Positions 45,306 through 53,692 of a DNA stretch of 53,692 bases are shown here, one piece after another; position 1 is the stretch's first letter, and each line of letters starts with the position of its first letter. The stretch is from NCBI GenBank assembly GCA_947632505.1, contig CANRPN010000002.1:1-53692 (forward strand). Reading direction: 5' to 3'. Source of the stretch: an uncultured Clostridia bacterium. GTDB taxonomy: Bacteria; Bacillota; Clostridia; Christensenellales; Borkfalkiaceae. Below the pieces are notes generated by a model. The model was not told the origin of the DNA. It ran no database searches and was given only the letters and a program-made list of their open reading frames with translations. Both the position numbers and the translations under genes were made by a program.

Positions 45306-46535
45306 TCAATAGAACACATACAACAGCACAATTACGGTGATCACGATCGGATAGACAATGGAGAAAAGAAGATAATCCCTCTTTTTCGTAGGCTTGCGGT
45401 CATCGTAAAGGAACAGGAACGGGATACAGAATACCGCATAATAGAACTTCCCGAAGCCCCATTTCGGCGCGAAGGACAGAAAACTCATACTGAGATCGAT
45501 CCCCGCAAGAAGCAGGATGCAGACGCTCAGAAAGATCGCCGCGCCAAGCGCTCTTTTCTTTGCCACAGCAGCCGTTTCGTAGGGAAACGGCCACATGCGG
45601 TACTCCTTCCTCCGGACATGGGTGGGGAGCAGCCCTTTTTCGAGCCGCATCGTAAAAACAGGCTGCATACGGTGGAGCAGCAGAATGCACCCGATAAAGA
45701 AGAAGTGCAAGATCGACCTCGCAGGAAAAAAGCACATGACCATGATGTCCGGCATAGTCGTACCCATGCGGACGAGCCCGTTTAAGATAAAGGTGGTAAT
45801 GATATAGGCAATGGGCAACAATCCCATGGAGCGGTAAACGACGAGCTTTACCTTCGTATTGATCCACTTCGGACGGCAGCAGAAAAAGAGGACCATCAAC
45901 AGGCAGAGGAGCAGATCGAGGAAGATGTTGAAGCTGGGCATATTTCGCAACAGTGCAAAGGAGAGCTTCATGATGGCAAAATCTTCCGCAAAAGCGATCG
46001 CCTCTTCCAGGTTTCCGACCGGCAAGATGTTTGTCTTGGCGTTCAGCGTCTCAATGATCTTGTTGAGGAGCCCCATGACCTGCTCCGCGCTTCCCGTGAT
46101 ATACGCGAATGCATCTAACACGAGCAACGTGACCAATCCGACCAAAAAGAAGTACACGATCATTTCCACAACGAACAACGCTGCGGCGATGACCGCGGTG
46201 CGCAAGATGACCTTTCCGATCCCCCCGCGGTTGAGATCCAGCACAAAGGAGATCGTGGCAATAAAGTAGAGCGGGATCACAAGAGCGCCGAGATTGCGCA
46301 TAATTTCGATCACCGTGCCAAACGTACCCGAAAGGCGGAAGGATGATAAGTTCGTGATCACGCTCAGCACATCCTGCGTTTCCAGGGCGTTAAGTGCATT
46401 GCCTACGTGTTCCAAGACGTTGAATACGACATAAGAGGTCGCCAACTGCGACAGAAACAGAAACGCCATGGCAACATAGCGAAGATAGACAAAGGTGTGC
46501 CGTTTGCCGTAGACCAATGTTTCACATATACTCAT
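45306..46535 (-). CDS. Polytopic membrane protein of unknown function in the export operon
   Basis: Multiple TM segments; no motif recognised. Confidence 0.7.
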   Translation of the reverse strand: MSICETLVYGKRHTFVYLRYVAMAFLFLSQLATSYVVFNVLEHVGNALNALETQDVLSVITNLSSFRLSGTFGTVIEIMRNLGALVIPLYFIATISFVLDLNRGGIGKVILRTAVIAAALFVVEMIVYFFLVGLVTLLVLDAFAYITGSAEQVMGLLNKIIETLNAKTNILPVGNLEEAIAFAEDFAIMKLSFALLRNMPSFNIFLDLLLCLLMVLFFCCRPKWINTKVKLVVYRSMGLLPIAYIITTFILNGLVRMGTTMPDIMVMCFFPARSILHFFFIGCILLLHRMQPVFTMRLEKGLLPTHVRRKEYRMWPFPYETAAVAKKRALGAAIFLSVCILLLAGIDLSMSFLSFAPKWGFGKFYYAVFCIPFLFLYDDRKPTKKRDYLLFSIVYPIVITVIVLLYVFY

Positions 46536-46582
46536 CTTTTCCTCTCCTTATGGAAAGCGGGAAGGTTCCCGCCGTCCGCAGA

Positions 46583-49500
46583 TTACGCCGTGAACGCCGC
46601 GATCCGCGCGCGCACATTCTCTTCGAGGTTGCGGTAAAAGAACTGATAATCATAATAATGATAGATCCCCTCTTCGAAAATGCCGAGCGTATTGTTGTAT
46701 TCTTCGGGACTGACGTCGAGCACTTTGAGCGCGCCCCTCGCTAAGTCGATATACGCGCCCGTGAGCGCTTTTTTCTCCTCGATGAAGGAACCGTCGGGGT
46801 TATAGAAGCACGCCCCCTTGTTGAGGGACTTTTCGGCAACCGTCGAATCGGTTTTCCAATTCAAAGGATTGATACAGAGCGCCTTTTCCCCTGCGGGTAT
46901 CATGAGCGAACCGCCAATGCCGGGCGCTTCGCAGTTGTAGGACACGATGACCCCCGTGTCCTTCTCGCCCGTCGCAAACTTCAAGTGCGCCCCGTCCAGC
47001 TCCTCCTGCGTAATGCTCCAACCGATCGCATAGCAGGCCACGAGACGGTCTTTCAGGGTACTTTCGTAGTATTCCTTCATGAGACGGAGACAGTGATCGG
47101 CGCCCTGCGAAAATCCCGCAAGGACAATGGGCCGCCCTTCGTTCCAATTCCTCAGATAATATTCAAAGGCATTTTTGACATCTGCATAGGCATAGGTGAG
47201 ATAGCCCTCCCGCGCCTCCGCGCTCACCTCGGAAGAATAGGTGTAGAGCACCGCCTGACGGTAGAAGGGAGCGAAGAAACGGGCATTATCGTCGTAAATT
47301 CCCTTCTCCATGTCGATCGCGCCGATAAAATTCTTCCGCGCGCTCGAACGGGTGAAGTCGAGGATCTCCTGCCCCTGCTTCCCCGTAACGGCGGAGGGCG
47401 CGACAAAGAACACGTCCGCGTCCTTTCCTGCCGCGTCCGTCTCTCTATAAGCCCAGTTGAACGCGTTTGCATAATTGACGGCGGCGCTCGCATCCGACTT
47501 CTCCGCCGTAATGCGCAGATGTTCGCCGTCCTCCTCCGTCTCCAAGACGATCCCGACCATCCACCTGCCGTCCGCCGTGACCGCCGCAACAGTCGTCTCG
47601 TCGAGCGTTTCCGTCTTGGTTACGGCAAAGGGCGCGAGCGTTCCGTCCTCCGAATAGGAGCCGAACGCAAACAGGTGACCGAGCGCATATTCGTTTTCGG
47701 AGGGAGTGTAGTAAAAGGCGTCGAGCCCGTAACGGCCGTCCGCCGTGTGTAAAACCGCCCGCCAGCCGTAGCGCACGGTTTCGGGATCGGGGCGTCCGTT
47801 TTGCATGGTAAACGCGAGGACTCCCACGTCTCCGCCGCCGATATCGAAGTAATAAAATAATTCGTCCTCGGTCACAAATTCCCGCTTATAGCAGGCGGCG
47901 GGCTGATCGTGCACGGTGCCGTCGGGCCACGTCCAACCGCCGCTCTCGAACACATAGAATATATCTTCGCCGATCTCGGACGCGTTCGGCGAATACTTCC
48001 GCACGCCGTATTTGATCCGAAGATCAATGAAATAGAGATGGAAATCGGCGCTCTCCGCGTTGACGGGATAAAATTCGATGTCCGTCACGCGCATTTTGTC
48101 CTCGCCGTTCACTTGGAGGACATCGTAGTAAATGATATAAGTGCTCCCGTCGTCCAGGGCATAGTCCAAAAAGAAGTGCTCCTCCCCGTCCATTTGGAAG
48201 GGAAAAGCCCCCGTGCTGTCGAAACGGAGATAGTCGCTCTCCGAGCTTTCCATATCCTCAAAATGATAGTAGCGGACGAAACCGCTGAGATCGAGCGCGC
48301 CCAAACCGAAATAGCCGTCCTCGAAGTAGTGCCGCTTCCCCTCTTCGTGCGCCTCGTAATCCTCGACGACATCCGTCACAACGTATTCGCCGTAAACGGT
48401 CACAAAGGGTTTCCCGTTTTTCTCGGCGCATTCGATGCCGTAGCTCTTTCCGCTTGCGTCCGTCAGAACGTTCTTTTCAAGGGAGAGGGTGAATCCCTCC
48501 TTTGTCACCCTTTCGCCGACGGCGTTTTCGAAGGAGAGGGCCACGGGGATCTGAGAACGGTGAGCGTCCAAAGAGGAATAAGAAAGCGTGATCGCGGTGT
48601 TATATGCATCGATGCTCTCATGCGCAAATACGACTTCCCCGTCGAGGGTGATGATCTCCTCCGAAATTTCCTCCACGGTGAAGATGAGCCGCACGTCGGG
48701 ACCGCCGTATTGCAGAGTGACGTGCCATGCGCCCTCGCCCGTTATGACCGTGAAATCCCCGCTCGCATTTTTTACGATGTCGGCGTCTTTGAAGAAGTCG
48801 ACCTCGCCGTCGACCATGGGCCCGAATGCGAACATCACGTCGAAAACGGGGTCGTCTTCGGACATATGGTAGAATATGTCCGTTCCCCATTGCCCGTCCT
48901 TGGTGTAACGGATCCCGTGCCAACCGCGAGAGGCGCTCTCCCAATCGGCTTCACCGTTGTCGCATTTGAAATAAATGCAGACGTTATCGTTGTCGTACAC
49001 CCAATATTCGTAGATGAGAAAATCGCCGTCCGCGTCCGTCACGTAGATCAGATTGCCCGCGGGACAAGCGAAATCGTGAACGGTGCCGTCCGACCATTCC
49101 CAGTCTTGATATTCGTAGACGGAAAAAACCTCGTCTCCCACCGAGATGCCGAATCCGTCCGCCGCATACACGACTTCCCCGTATTTGAGGAATATATTGA
49201 TATCTTCGAAGGGACGGGGCTGCGTTTTTTTGCAATCGGGGGCGAAGTGCACAACGTCGCGGACAAGGAGTTTTTCCTCGCTGTTAAAATTCGCAGGGAT
49301 AAGGTAACAATAGAGCAGATAGTCGCCGTCCGCCGTCTCCTGCGTGAAGAATTGCAGGGGGCCGTATTGTTTATGGACAAACGCGTCGGTGCAGCTGTCC
49401 GCTTCCGCATAGATGCAGAGCTCGCTCCCGTCCGAAAGGCGGATCGGCTCGCAGCGGAACCGCCATTGCTTTCCGCTCGCGTCGAGCTTTCCCGCGCCGT

Positions 49501-49957
49501 AGTGTCCCTCTTTGAGAAGAAAACGTTCCCCCTCTTTGTGTTCCTCGTACTCCGCATAGCTCTTATCGGCGATGAAATCACCGTAAACGGTCACATGATC
49601 GCCCTTGGGATTTTCGGGATCCCACACAAGGTCGAGCGCATAACTTTGCCCGTTCTCGTCGAAAAGGGCGTAGCTCTCCCCGCTTTGGACGAGCGTGAAG
49701 CCCTCCGCCGTGACGAGCCGCCCGACGGAATCACGATAGGAAAGGGCGGCGGGAGCGTTGAGCGCGCCCTCGTTCGGGGTGAAAGTGAGGGTAATATCGG
49801 TATTGTAATCGTATTCGTTGCGGGCTTCAAAGACGATCTGCCCCGAAACGGTGACAGCAGCGGTTTCCTCTTTCGGACTGCAAGCGCAGAGCGCCCCGCA
49901 GAGGGACAGCGCAAAGCAGAACACCGTCGCATAAAAAATTTTTGCGAATCTCGTCAT
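46583..49957 (-). CDS. 1124-aa lipoprotein: two tandem homologous segments plus C-terminal DUF3089-like alpha/beta hydrolase
   Basis: Lipobox LCAC; repeated W-x-W-x-DGTVHD segments; IVLAGFSQGADHCLRLM nucleophile elbow. Confidence 0.8.
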   Translation of the reverse strand: MTRFAKIFYATVFCFALSLCGALCACSPKEETAAVTVSGQIVFEARNEYDYNTDITLTFTPNEGALNAPAALSYRDSVGRLVTAEGFTLVQSGESYALFDENGQSYALDLVWDPENPKGDHVTVYGDFIADKSYAEYEEHKEGERFLLKEGHYGAGKLDASGKQWRFRCEPIRLSDGSELCIYAEADSCTDAFVHKQYGPLQFFTQETADGDYLLYCYLIPANFNSEEKLLVRDVVHFAPDCKKTQPRPFEDINIFLKYGEVVYAADGFGISVGDEVFSVYEYQDWEWSDGTVHDFACPAGNLIYVTDADGDFLIYEYWVYDNDNVCIYFKCDNGEADWESASRGWHGIRYTKDGQWGTDIFYHMSEDDPVFDVMFAFGPMVDGEVDFFKDADIVKNASGDFTVITGEGAWHVTLQYGGPDVRLIFTVEEISEEIITLDGEVVFAHESIDAYNTAITLSYSSLDAHRSQIPVALSFENAVGERVTKEGFTLSLEKNVLTDASGKSYGIECAEKNGKPFVTVYGEYVVTDVVEDYEAHEEGKRHYFEDGYFGLGALDLSGFVRYYHFEDMESSESDYLRFDSTGAFPFQMDGEEHFFLDYALDDGSTYIIYYDVLQVNGEDKMRVTDIEFYPVNAESADFHLYFIDLRIKYGVRKYSPNASEIGEDIFYVFESGGWTWPDGTVHDQPAACYKREFVTEDELFYYFDIGGGDVGVLAFTMQNGRPDPETVRYGWRAVLHTADGRYGLDAFYYTPSENEYALGHLFAFGSYSEDGTLAPFAVTKTETLDETTVAAVTADGRWMVGIVLETEEDGEHLRITAEKSDASAAVNYANAFNWAYRETDAAGKDADVFFVAPSAVTGKQGQEILDFTRSSARKNFIGAIDMEKGIYDDNARFFAPFYRQAVLYTYSSEVSAEAREGYLTYAYADVKNAFEYYLRNWNEGRPIVLAGFSQGADHCLRLMKEYYESTLKDRLVACYAIGWSITQEELDGAHLKFATGEKDTGVIVSYNCEAPGIGGSLMIPAGEKALCINPLNWKTDSTVAEKSLNKGACFYNPDGSFIEEKKALTGAYIDLARGALKVLDVSPEEYNNTLGIFEEGIYHYYDYQFFYRNLEENVRARIAAFTA

Positions 49958-50000
49958 GATTTTTTCTCCCTGTCTCCGTGACAGAATAAAAGTCATCATT

Positions 50001-50072
50001 ATTATATATGAAATTTGTCGATAATGCAAACAAATTCGACGGACATAGAGACACTTAAACAATTTCTAACAA
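50001..50072 (-). promoter_or_regulatory. Promoter of the lipoprotein/exporter operon with upstream motif C
   Basis: TTGCAT(50024-50029)-N17-TATAAT(50001-50006); motif C at 50049-50072, 19 bp upstream of the -35. Confidence 0.75.
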
Positions 50073-50114
50073 GGCCGCAAAGCATATGCCGTGTTCTGCT
50101 CCCATAAAAATGCA

Positions 50115-50146
50115 AAAGACGGCAACAAAAAGCTGCCGTCTTTTTT
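50115..50146. terminator. Bidirectional terminator
   Basis: AAAAGACGGCA...TGCCGTCTTTTTT. Confidence 0.85.
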
Positions 50147-50210
50147 GAACGCCCGCAGGAGCAAAAGAATGAAATTTTGGATTTCAGAATCATGATCGCG
50201 CAAAAATCGA

Positions 50211-50462
50211 TCAGCCCAACTGCCTTCTTGTCCATTCATAACATTTTTCACTTGCCTTCACAAATGAAAGGGTGTTATATGTTTCTTGCACGGTAAACGT
50301 GTCGTTCAAAATTTTCTTGGGGTTTAACACAACAATATACTCGATTTGTCCTCTATGTAAAGGCATTAAAATTGCCGTAACTACCATGCCGAAATCATCT
50401 CCGGCACAATAAAGGACCAAATATTCTTTCCCGTTTAACGTAACGATCATTCTTTCTTTCAT
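50211..50462 (-). CDS. Small protein of unknown function
   Basis: 83-aa ORF with upstream GGAGGA-like RBS, co-directional with glgP. Confidence 0.55.
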   Translation of the reverse strand: MKERMIVTLNGKEYLVLYCAGDDFGMVVTAILMPLHRGQIEYIVVLNPKKILNDTFTVQETYNTLSFVKASEKCYEWTRRQLG

Positions 50463-50486
50463 TTTATCTTCCTCCCAATATAAATT

Positions 50487-52733
50487 TTAGCGGCTGCCGC
50501 CTAATTTCCAAATTCTTTCCGCATACTCTTCGATGGCTCTGTCCGAAGAAAAATATGCGGAGCGGGTTGCATTCACAAGTTGTTTTCGGGCAAAACGTTC
50601 TTCGTCTTGATACTCCTTGTTTACCCGAAGCAACGCTTCAAGATACTTCGGCAGATCGTAGAGAACAAGATAATAGTCGGGACTGTTGTAGGTCTGCTCG
50701 AAGAGGGAAGCGTAAATTTCTTTCAGCTCGCCGCCCTCGTCGTCAAACGTGCCGTCCGTCAAAGTGTCCGTTACGCGCTTGATCTTCAAATCCTGCGCCA
50801 CAAACTCGCCCGGGTCGTAACTTGCTTTGATCTTCTCGATCTCCGTTACTTTTGCACCGAAAATGTAACTGCTATGCCCGCCCGCCTTTTCCATGATCTC
50901 GATGTTCGCCCCGTCCAATGTGCCGAGCGTCACCGCACCGTTCATCATGAACTTCATGTTGCCCGTGCCGCTCGCCTCGAACCCTGCCGTGGAAACTTGG
51001 AGCGATACGTCCGTTCCGGGAATGATCTTCTCCGCATAGCTCACGCCGTAATTCTGCACAAACACGACTTGCAGCCTTGCATTCACTTCCTCGTCCCCGT
51101 TGACAAGTTCCGCGATGTCGTTGATGAATTTAATGATCGCCTTGGCCCGCTTATAGCCGCTCGCCGCCTTTGCGCCGAAGATGAACACCATCGGCGTGAA
51201 ATCGGGAAGTTTGCCGTCTTTGAGATCGAAATAGAGGTACAGAATGGCAAGCGCCGTCATGAGCTGCCGTTTGTATTCGTGCAGACGCTTGACCTGCGAA
51301 ATATAGATCGCGTCGGGCAGGAGCTTGATACCCTCTTTCCGCTCGATATACTCTGCGAGCTGCCGTTTTTTGAGCGCTTTGATCGCGGCAAACTTGCTGA
51401 GATTGTCCGCATTTGTGCAACGGATCTGCCACAGTTCTTCGAGGTCGGAACGCCATTGCAAGCCCAAACTTTCGTCATAAAAATCGGCAAGTTCTCTGTT
51501 GCAGAGCATGAGCCAGCGCCGCGGCGTTACGCCGTTCGTGACGTTGAGAAACTTATAGGGATCGTTCTTACATGCCGCCGCGAAGAGCCGTTCTTTTAAG
51601 ATCTTGGTATGTATCCCCGCGACGCCGTTGACGCGGCCCGAAATATACACGGCGACGTTCGCCATTGAAAATCTGCCGCCGCGCACGATCGACATTTCCG
51701 TTGTGTCCTCAATGGGATAGCTCAAATCCCACTCGCGTTTGGCGTGAAGATGCAACCGCGTCAGAATGTGCGCGATCTCGGGCAGAATTTTTTCCACGAG
51801 CTTGACGTCCCACCATTCAAGCGCCTCGGGCAGAATGGTATGGTTGGTATAGTTGAACGTTCTCTTTGCAATGTCTACGGCGCGGGCGAACGTGAGCTTG
51901 TATTCCTGCGTAAGCAGCCGTAAGAACTCCGCGACAGCGAATACCGCATGTGTATCATTGAGCTGAAAGGCATGAAATTCGGGGAAACGGTCGAAGTTTG
52001 CTCCGTATTTTTTGGCGTAGCTTGCGACGATCTGCCCCACAGCCGCTGCCGAGAAGAAATACTCCTGCCGGATGCGGAGCAGCTTCCCCTCTTCGGTATC
52101 GTCCGCGGGATAGAGATATTCCGAAATTTTTTCCGCTTCGGGAGAGCCTTCCGCCTGAAACAGCCGCAGCGTATTTACCCGCTTCCCGTAGATGGGCATA
52201 TCATAGGGGACGGCCGTCACCGTCATGTCTTTGAAAACGACGTCGATCTTTTCATTTGCACGGCGCACCGACCACGGATCGCCCCAAACTTTGAGCCAAT
52301 CGTCCGCCTCCTCGATCTGGCGGCCGTCCTCAAAACGCTGTTTGAAAAGTCCGTATTGATAGCGGATGCCGTATCCGCACATGGGATAGCCCAAATTTGC
52401 CGCGCTGTCCAAATAGCAGGCGGCGAGCCGTCCGAGGCCCCCGTTGCCGAGCGCCGCGTCCTCCACGTCCTCGAAACGGTTGAGATCGAAGCCCTTCTCC
52501 TCGAAAATTTCCCTCGCTTCGTCCAAAACGCCGAGCGCCATGAGATTGTTGAAGAACATCCTGCCCATCAAAAATTCCACGGAAAAATAGGAAACCGTCT
52601 TTGCGGGCGCTTTTTGGGGCGTTTCCATGATCTCGCTCATACACGCTTTGGAGATCTCCGTGTATAGCTCCTGCTCCGTCTTGCCCGCGACATCTATATC
52701 TTTCAGCTTTTCGATCAGTCTGTCCCGATTCAT
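50487..52733 (-). CDS. glgP: Glycogen/maltodextrin phosphorylase
   Basis: GNGGLGRLAACYLDS; FNDTHA-type QLNDTHAVFAV; PLP-site region EASGTGNMKFMMNGAVTLGTLDGANIE. Confidence 0.97.
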   Translation of the reverse strand: MNRDRLIEKLKDIDVAGKTEQELYTEISKACMSEIMETPQKAPAKTVSYFSVEFLMGRMFFNNLMALGVLDEAREIFEEKGFDLNRFEDVEDAALGNGGLGRLAACYLDSAANLGYPMCGYGIRYQYGLFKQRFEDGRQIEEADDWLKVWGDPWSVRRANEKIDVVFKDMTVTAVPYDMPIYGKRVNTLRLFQAEGSPEAEKISEYLYPADDTEEGKLLRIRQEYFFSAAAVGQIVASYAKKYGANFDRFPEFHAFQLNDTHAVFAVAEFLRLLTQEYKLTFARAVDIAKRTFNYTNHTILPEALEWWDVKLVEKILPEIAHILTRLHLHAKREWDLSYPIEDTTEMSIVRGGRFSMANVAVYISGRVNGVAGIHTKILKERLFAAACKNDPYKFLNVTNGVTPRRWLMLCNRELADFYDESLGLQWRSDLEELWQIRCTNADNLSKFAAIKALKKRQLAEYIERKEGIKLLPDAIYISQVKRLHEYKRQLMTALAILYLYFDLKDGKLPDFTPMVFIFGAKAASGYKRAKAIIKFINDIAELVNGDEEVNARLQVVFVQNYGVSYAEKIIPGTDVSLQVSTAGFEASGTGNMKFMMNGAVTLGTLDGANIEIMEKAGGHSSYIFGAKVTEIEKIKASYDPGEFVAQDLKIKRVTDTLTDGTFDDEGGELKEIYASLFEQTYNSPDYYLVLYDLPKYLEALLRVNKEYQDEERFARKQLVNATRSAYFSSDRAIEEYAERIWKLGGSR

Positions 52734-53692
52734 ATTCTCTCCTTTATGATTTTTATCTTGTCGTATTCGAAAATGACATCGCCTGCCGCGTCATGGTCCC
52801 CGAAATACGCCTTTGCGCGTTCTTCTGTTCCCTCACGGACAAAAACAAGAACGCCGCCCTCTATCGTCGCATAAAAATCGCCTTGGGGAAGTTTCTTCCT
52901 CGTATCGGCAAGCGCTTTCAAAAATACGGCATGCTTGGGCCTTTTCGTCCAATCATACGTCCGCCTGCAATCGGGATCCGCACCGCCCGCGAGCGGCAAT
53001 TCCGTCCCGTAGTAAACGCACGGCATCCCGGGGCAGAAGTAGAGCGCGATGAGCGCGGCGCGAAGTTTTTCTTCTTCCCCTTTGCAAAGTTCGAGAAAAC
53101 GCGGAATATCATGGTTGTCCAAGAAGTTCAGCATCATCTCGTTCGCTTGACGGGTATTTTTGTACCATACTCTGTTGATATTTTCAGCGGCTGCTTTTGC
53201 CGTGAGCATATCCAAAGCAAAATAGTCTAAAAGCACCTTGCGGAGTTTGTAGTTCATTACGCCGTCGAACTCGTCTCCGCGCAAGTACATCTTGTTTTCG
53301 TGCCACACTTCGCCGATAATGACCGCTTCGGGATAGTTTGCTTTCACCACCCGCCTGAGCTCCCGCCACATGGTGTGCGAAACTTCGTCCGCAACGTCGA
53401 GACGAAGCCCGTCAAAGCCCCACGAAAGATAGGTGAGCGCGATATTGATGAGATATTCCCTGACTTCGGGGTTGCTCGTGTTCCACTTCGGCATATAAGA
53501 GCAATGGGCGAACGTCTCATAGTTGCACGGTTCCTTTCGGGGATAGTCGCCGTGAATGATGAAAAAGTCATGATACGGCGACTCTTTCCCCTTTTCCGCA
53601 ACGTCTTGAAAGAAGGGGTGCATATCTCCGCAATGGTTGAACACGGTGTCCGTCACCACTTTGATGCCGAGCGCATGGGCGGTGTTCAGCAG
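52730..53692 (-). CDS. GH13 alpha-amylase/neopullulanase-like enzyme, truncated at the window end
   Basis: VVTDTVFNHCG; GLRLDVADEV; GEVW; NFLDNHDIPR; frame open to window end. Confidence 0.93.
   Translation of the reverse strand: MLNTAHALGIKVVTDTVFNHCGDMHPFFQDVAEKGKESPYHDFFIIHGDYPRKEPCNYETFAHCSYMPKWNTSNPEVREYLINIALTYLSWGFDGLRLDVADEVSHTMWRELRRVVKANYPEAVIIGEVWHENKMYLRGDEFDGVMNYKLRKVLLDYFALDMLTAKAAAENINRVWYKNTRQANEMMLNFLDNHDIPRFLELCKGEEEKLRAALIALYFCPGMPCVYYGTELPLAGGADPDCRRTYDWTKRPKHAVFLKALADTRKKLPQGDFYATIEGGVLVFVREGTEERAKAYFGDHDAAGDVIFEYDKIKIIKERI

Noticed and set aside
47909-49981. 690-aa plus-strand ORF opposite the duplicated lipoprotein
   Set aside because: Shadow ORF; lipobox, repeats and hydrolase motifs are on the minus strand.
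49958-50062. Upstream extension (MFKCLYVRRICL...) of the duplicated lipoprotein
   Set aside because: The signal peptide and lipobox follow the start at 49957; the extension covers the promoter region.
1-53692. CRISPR array, tRNA or rRNA genes, transposase or integrase
   Set aside because: Looked for regularly spaced repeats, tRNA T-loop motifs and recombinase motifs by eye; none supported.

Overview
A 53.7-kb window of Clostridia-like (Firmicutes) chromosome. I found no rRNA, tRNA or CRISPR. Most of 1-31.7 kb and 50-53.7 kb is housekeeping: glycolipid-type GT4/PlsC pair, PHP phosphoesterase, aquaporin, SecB-like protein, EF-G paralogue, pheST with a T-box leader, mreB-maf-ppx, paired half-size TauE/SafE proteins, pnuC with a structured leader, RsmF-like methyltransferase, exonuclease, serS, glycogen phosphorylase and a GH13 enzyme cut by the window end. 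The region of most interest is about 31.8-50.1 kb. It is an NHLM/NHLP-type (double-glycine leader) peptide export locus with four candidate GG-leader precursor ORFs, a C39-peptidase ABC exporter, a second ABC exporter and an HlyD-like protein. It also carries partner-switch signalling parts (SpoIIE/PP2C phosphatase with LytS-5TMR, STAS protein, and a 24-codon ORF resembling the start of an RsbW-like anti-sigma factor), an OmpR-type regulator whose phospho-acceptor Asp is replaced by Glu, a zeta-toxin pair, a P-type ATPase, and a 1124-aa duplicated DUF3089-like lipoprotein. No RiPP maturase is visible. A 24-bp direct-repeat motif, which I do not recognise from any described regulator, lies immediately upstream of the -35 of three promoters in this locus (serS/ATPase-phosphatase, peptide operon, lipoprotein-exporter operon). 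Its distances from the -35 are 0, 9 and 19 bp, i.e. about one helical turn apart. This suggests one regulator controls the whole locus. All family assignments come from motif reading only; no database search was run.
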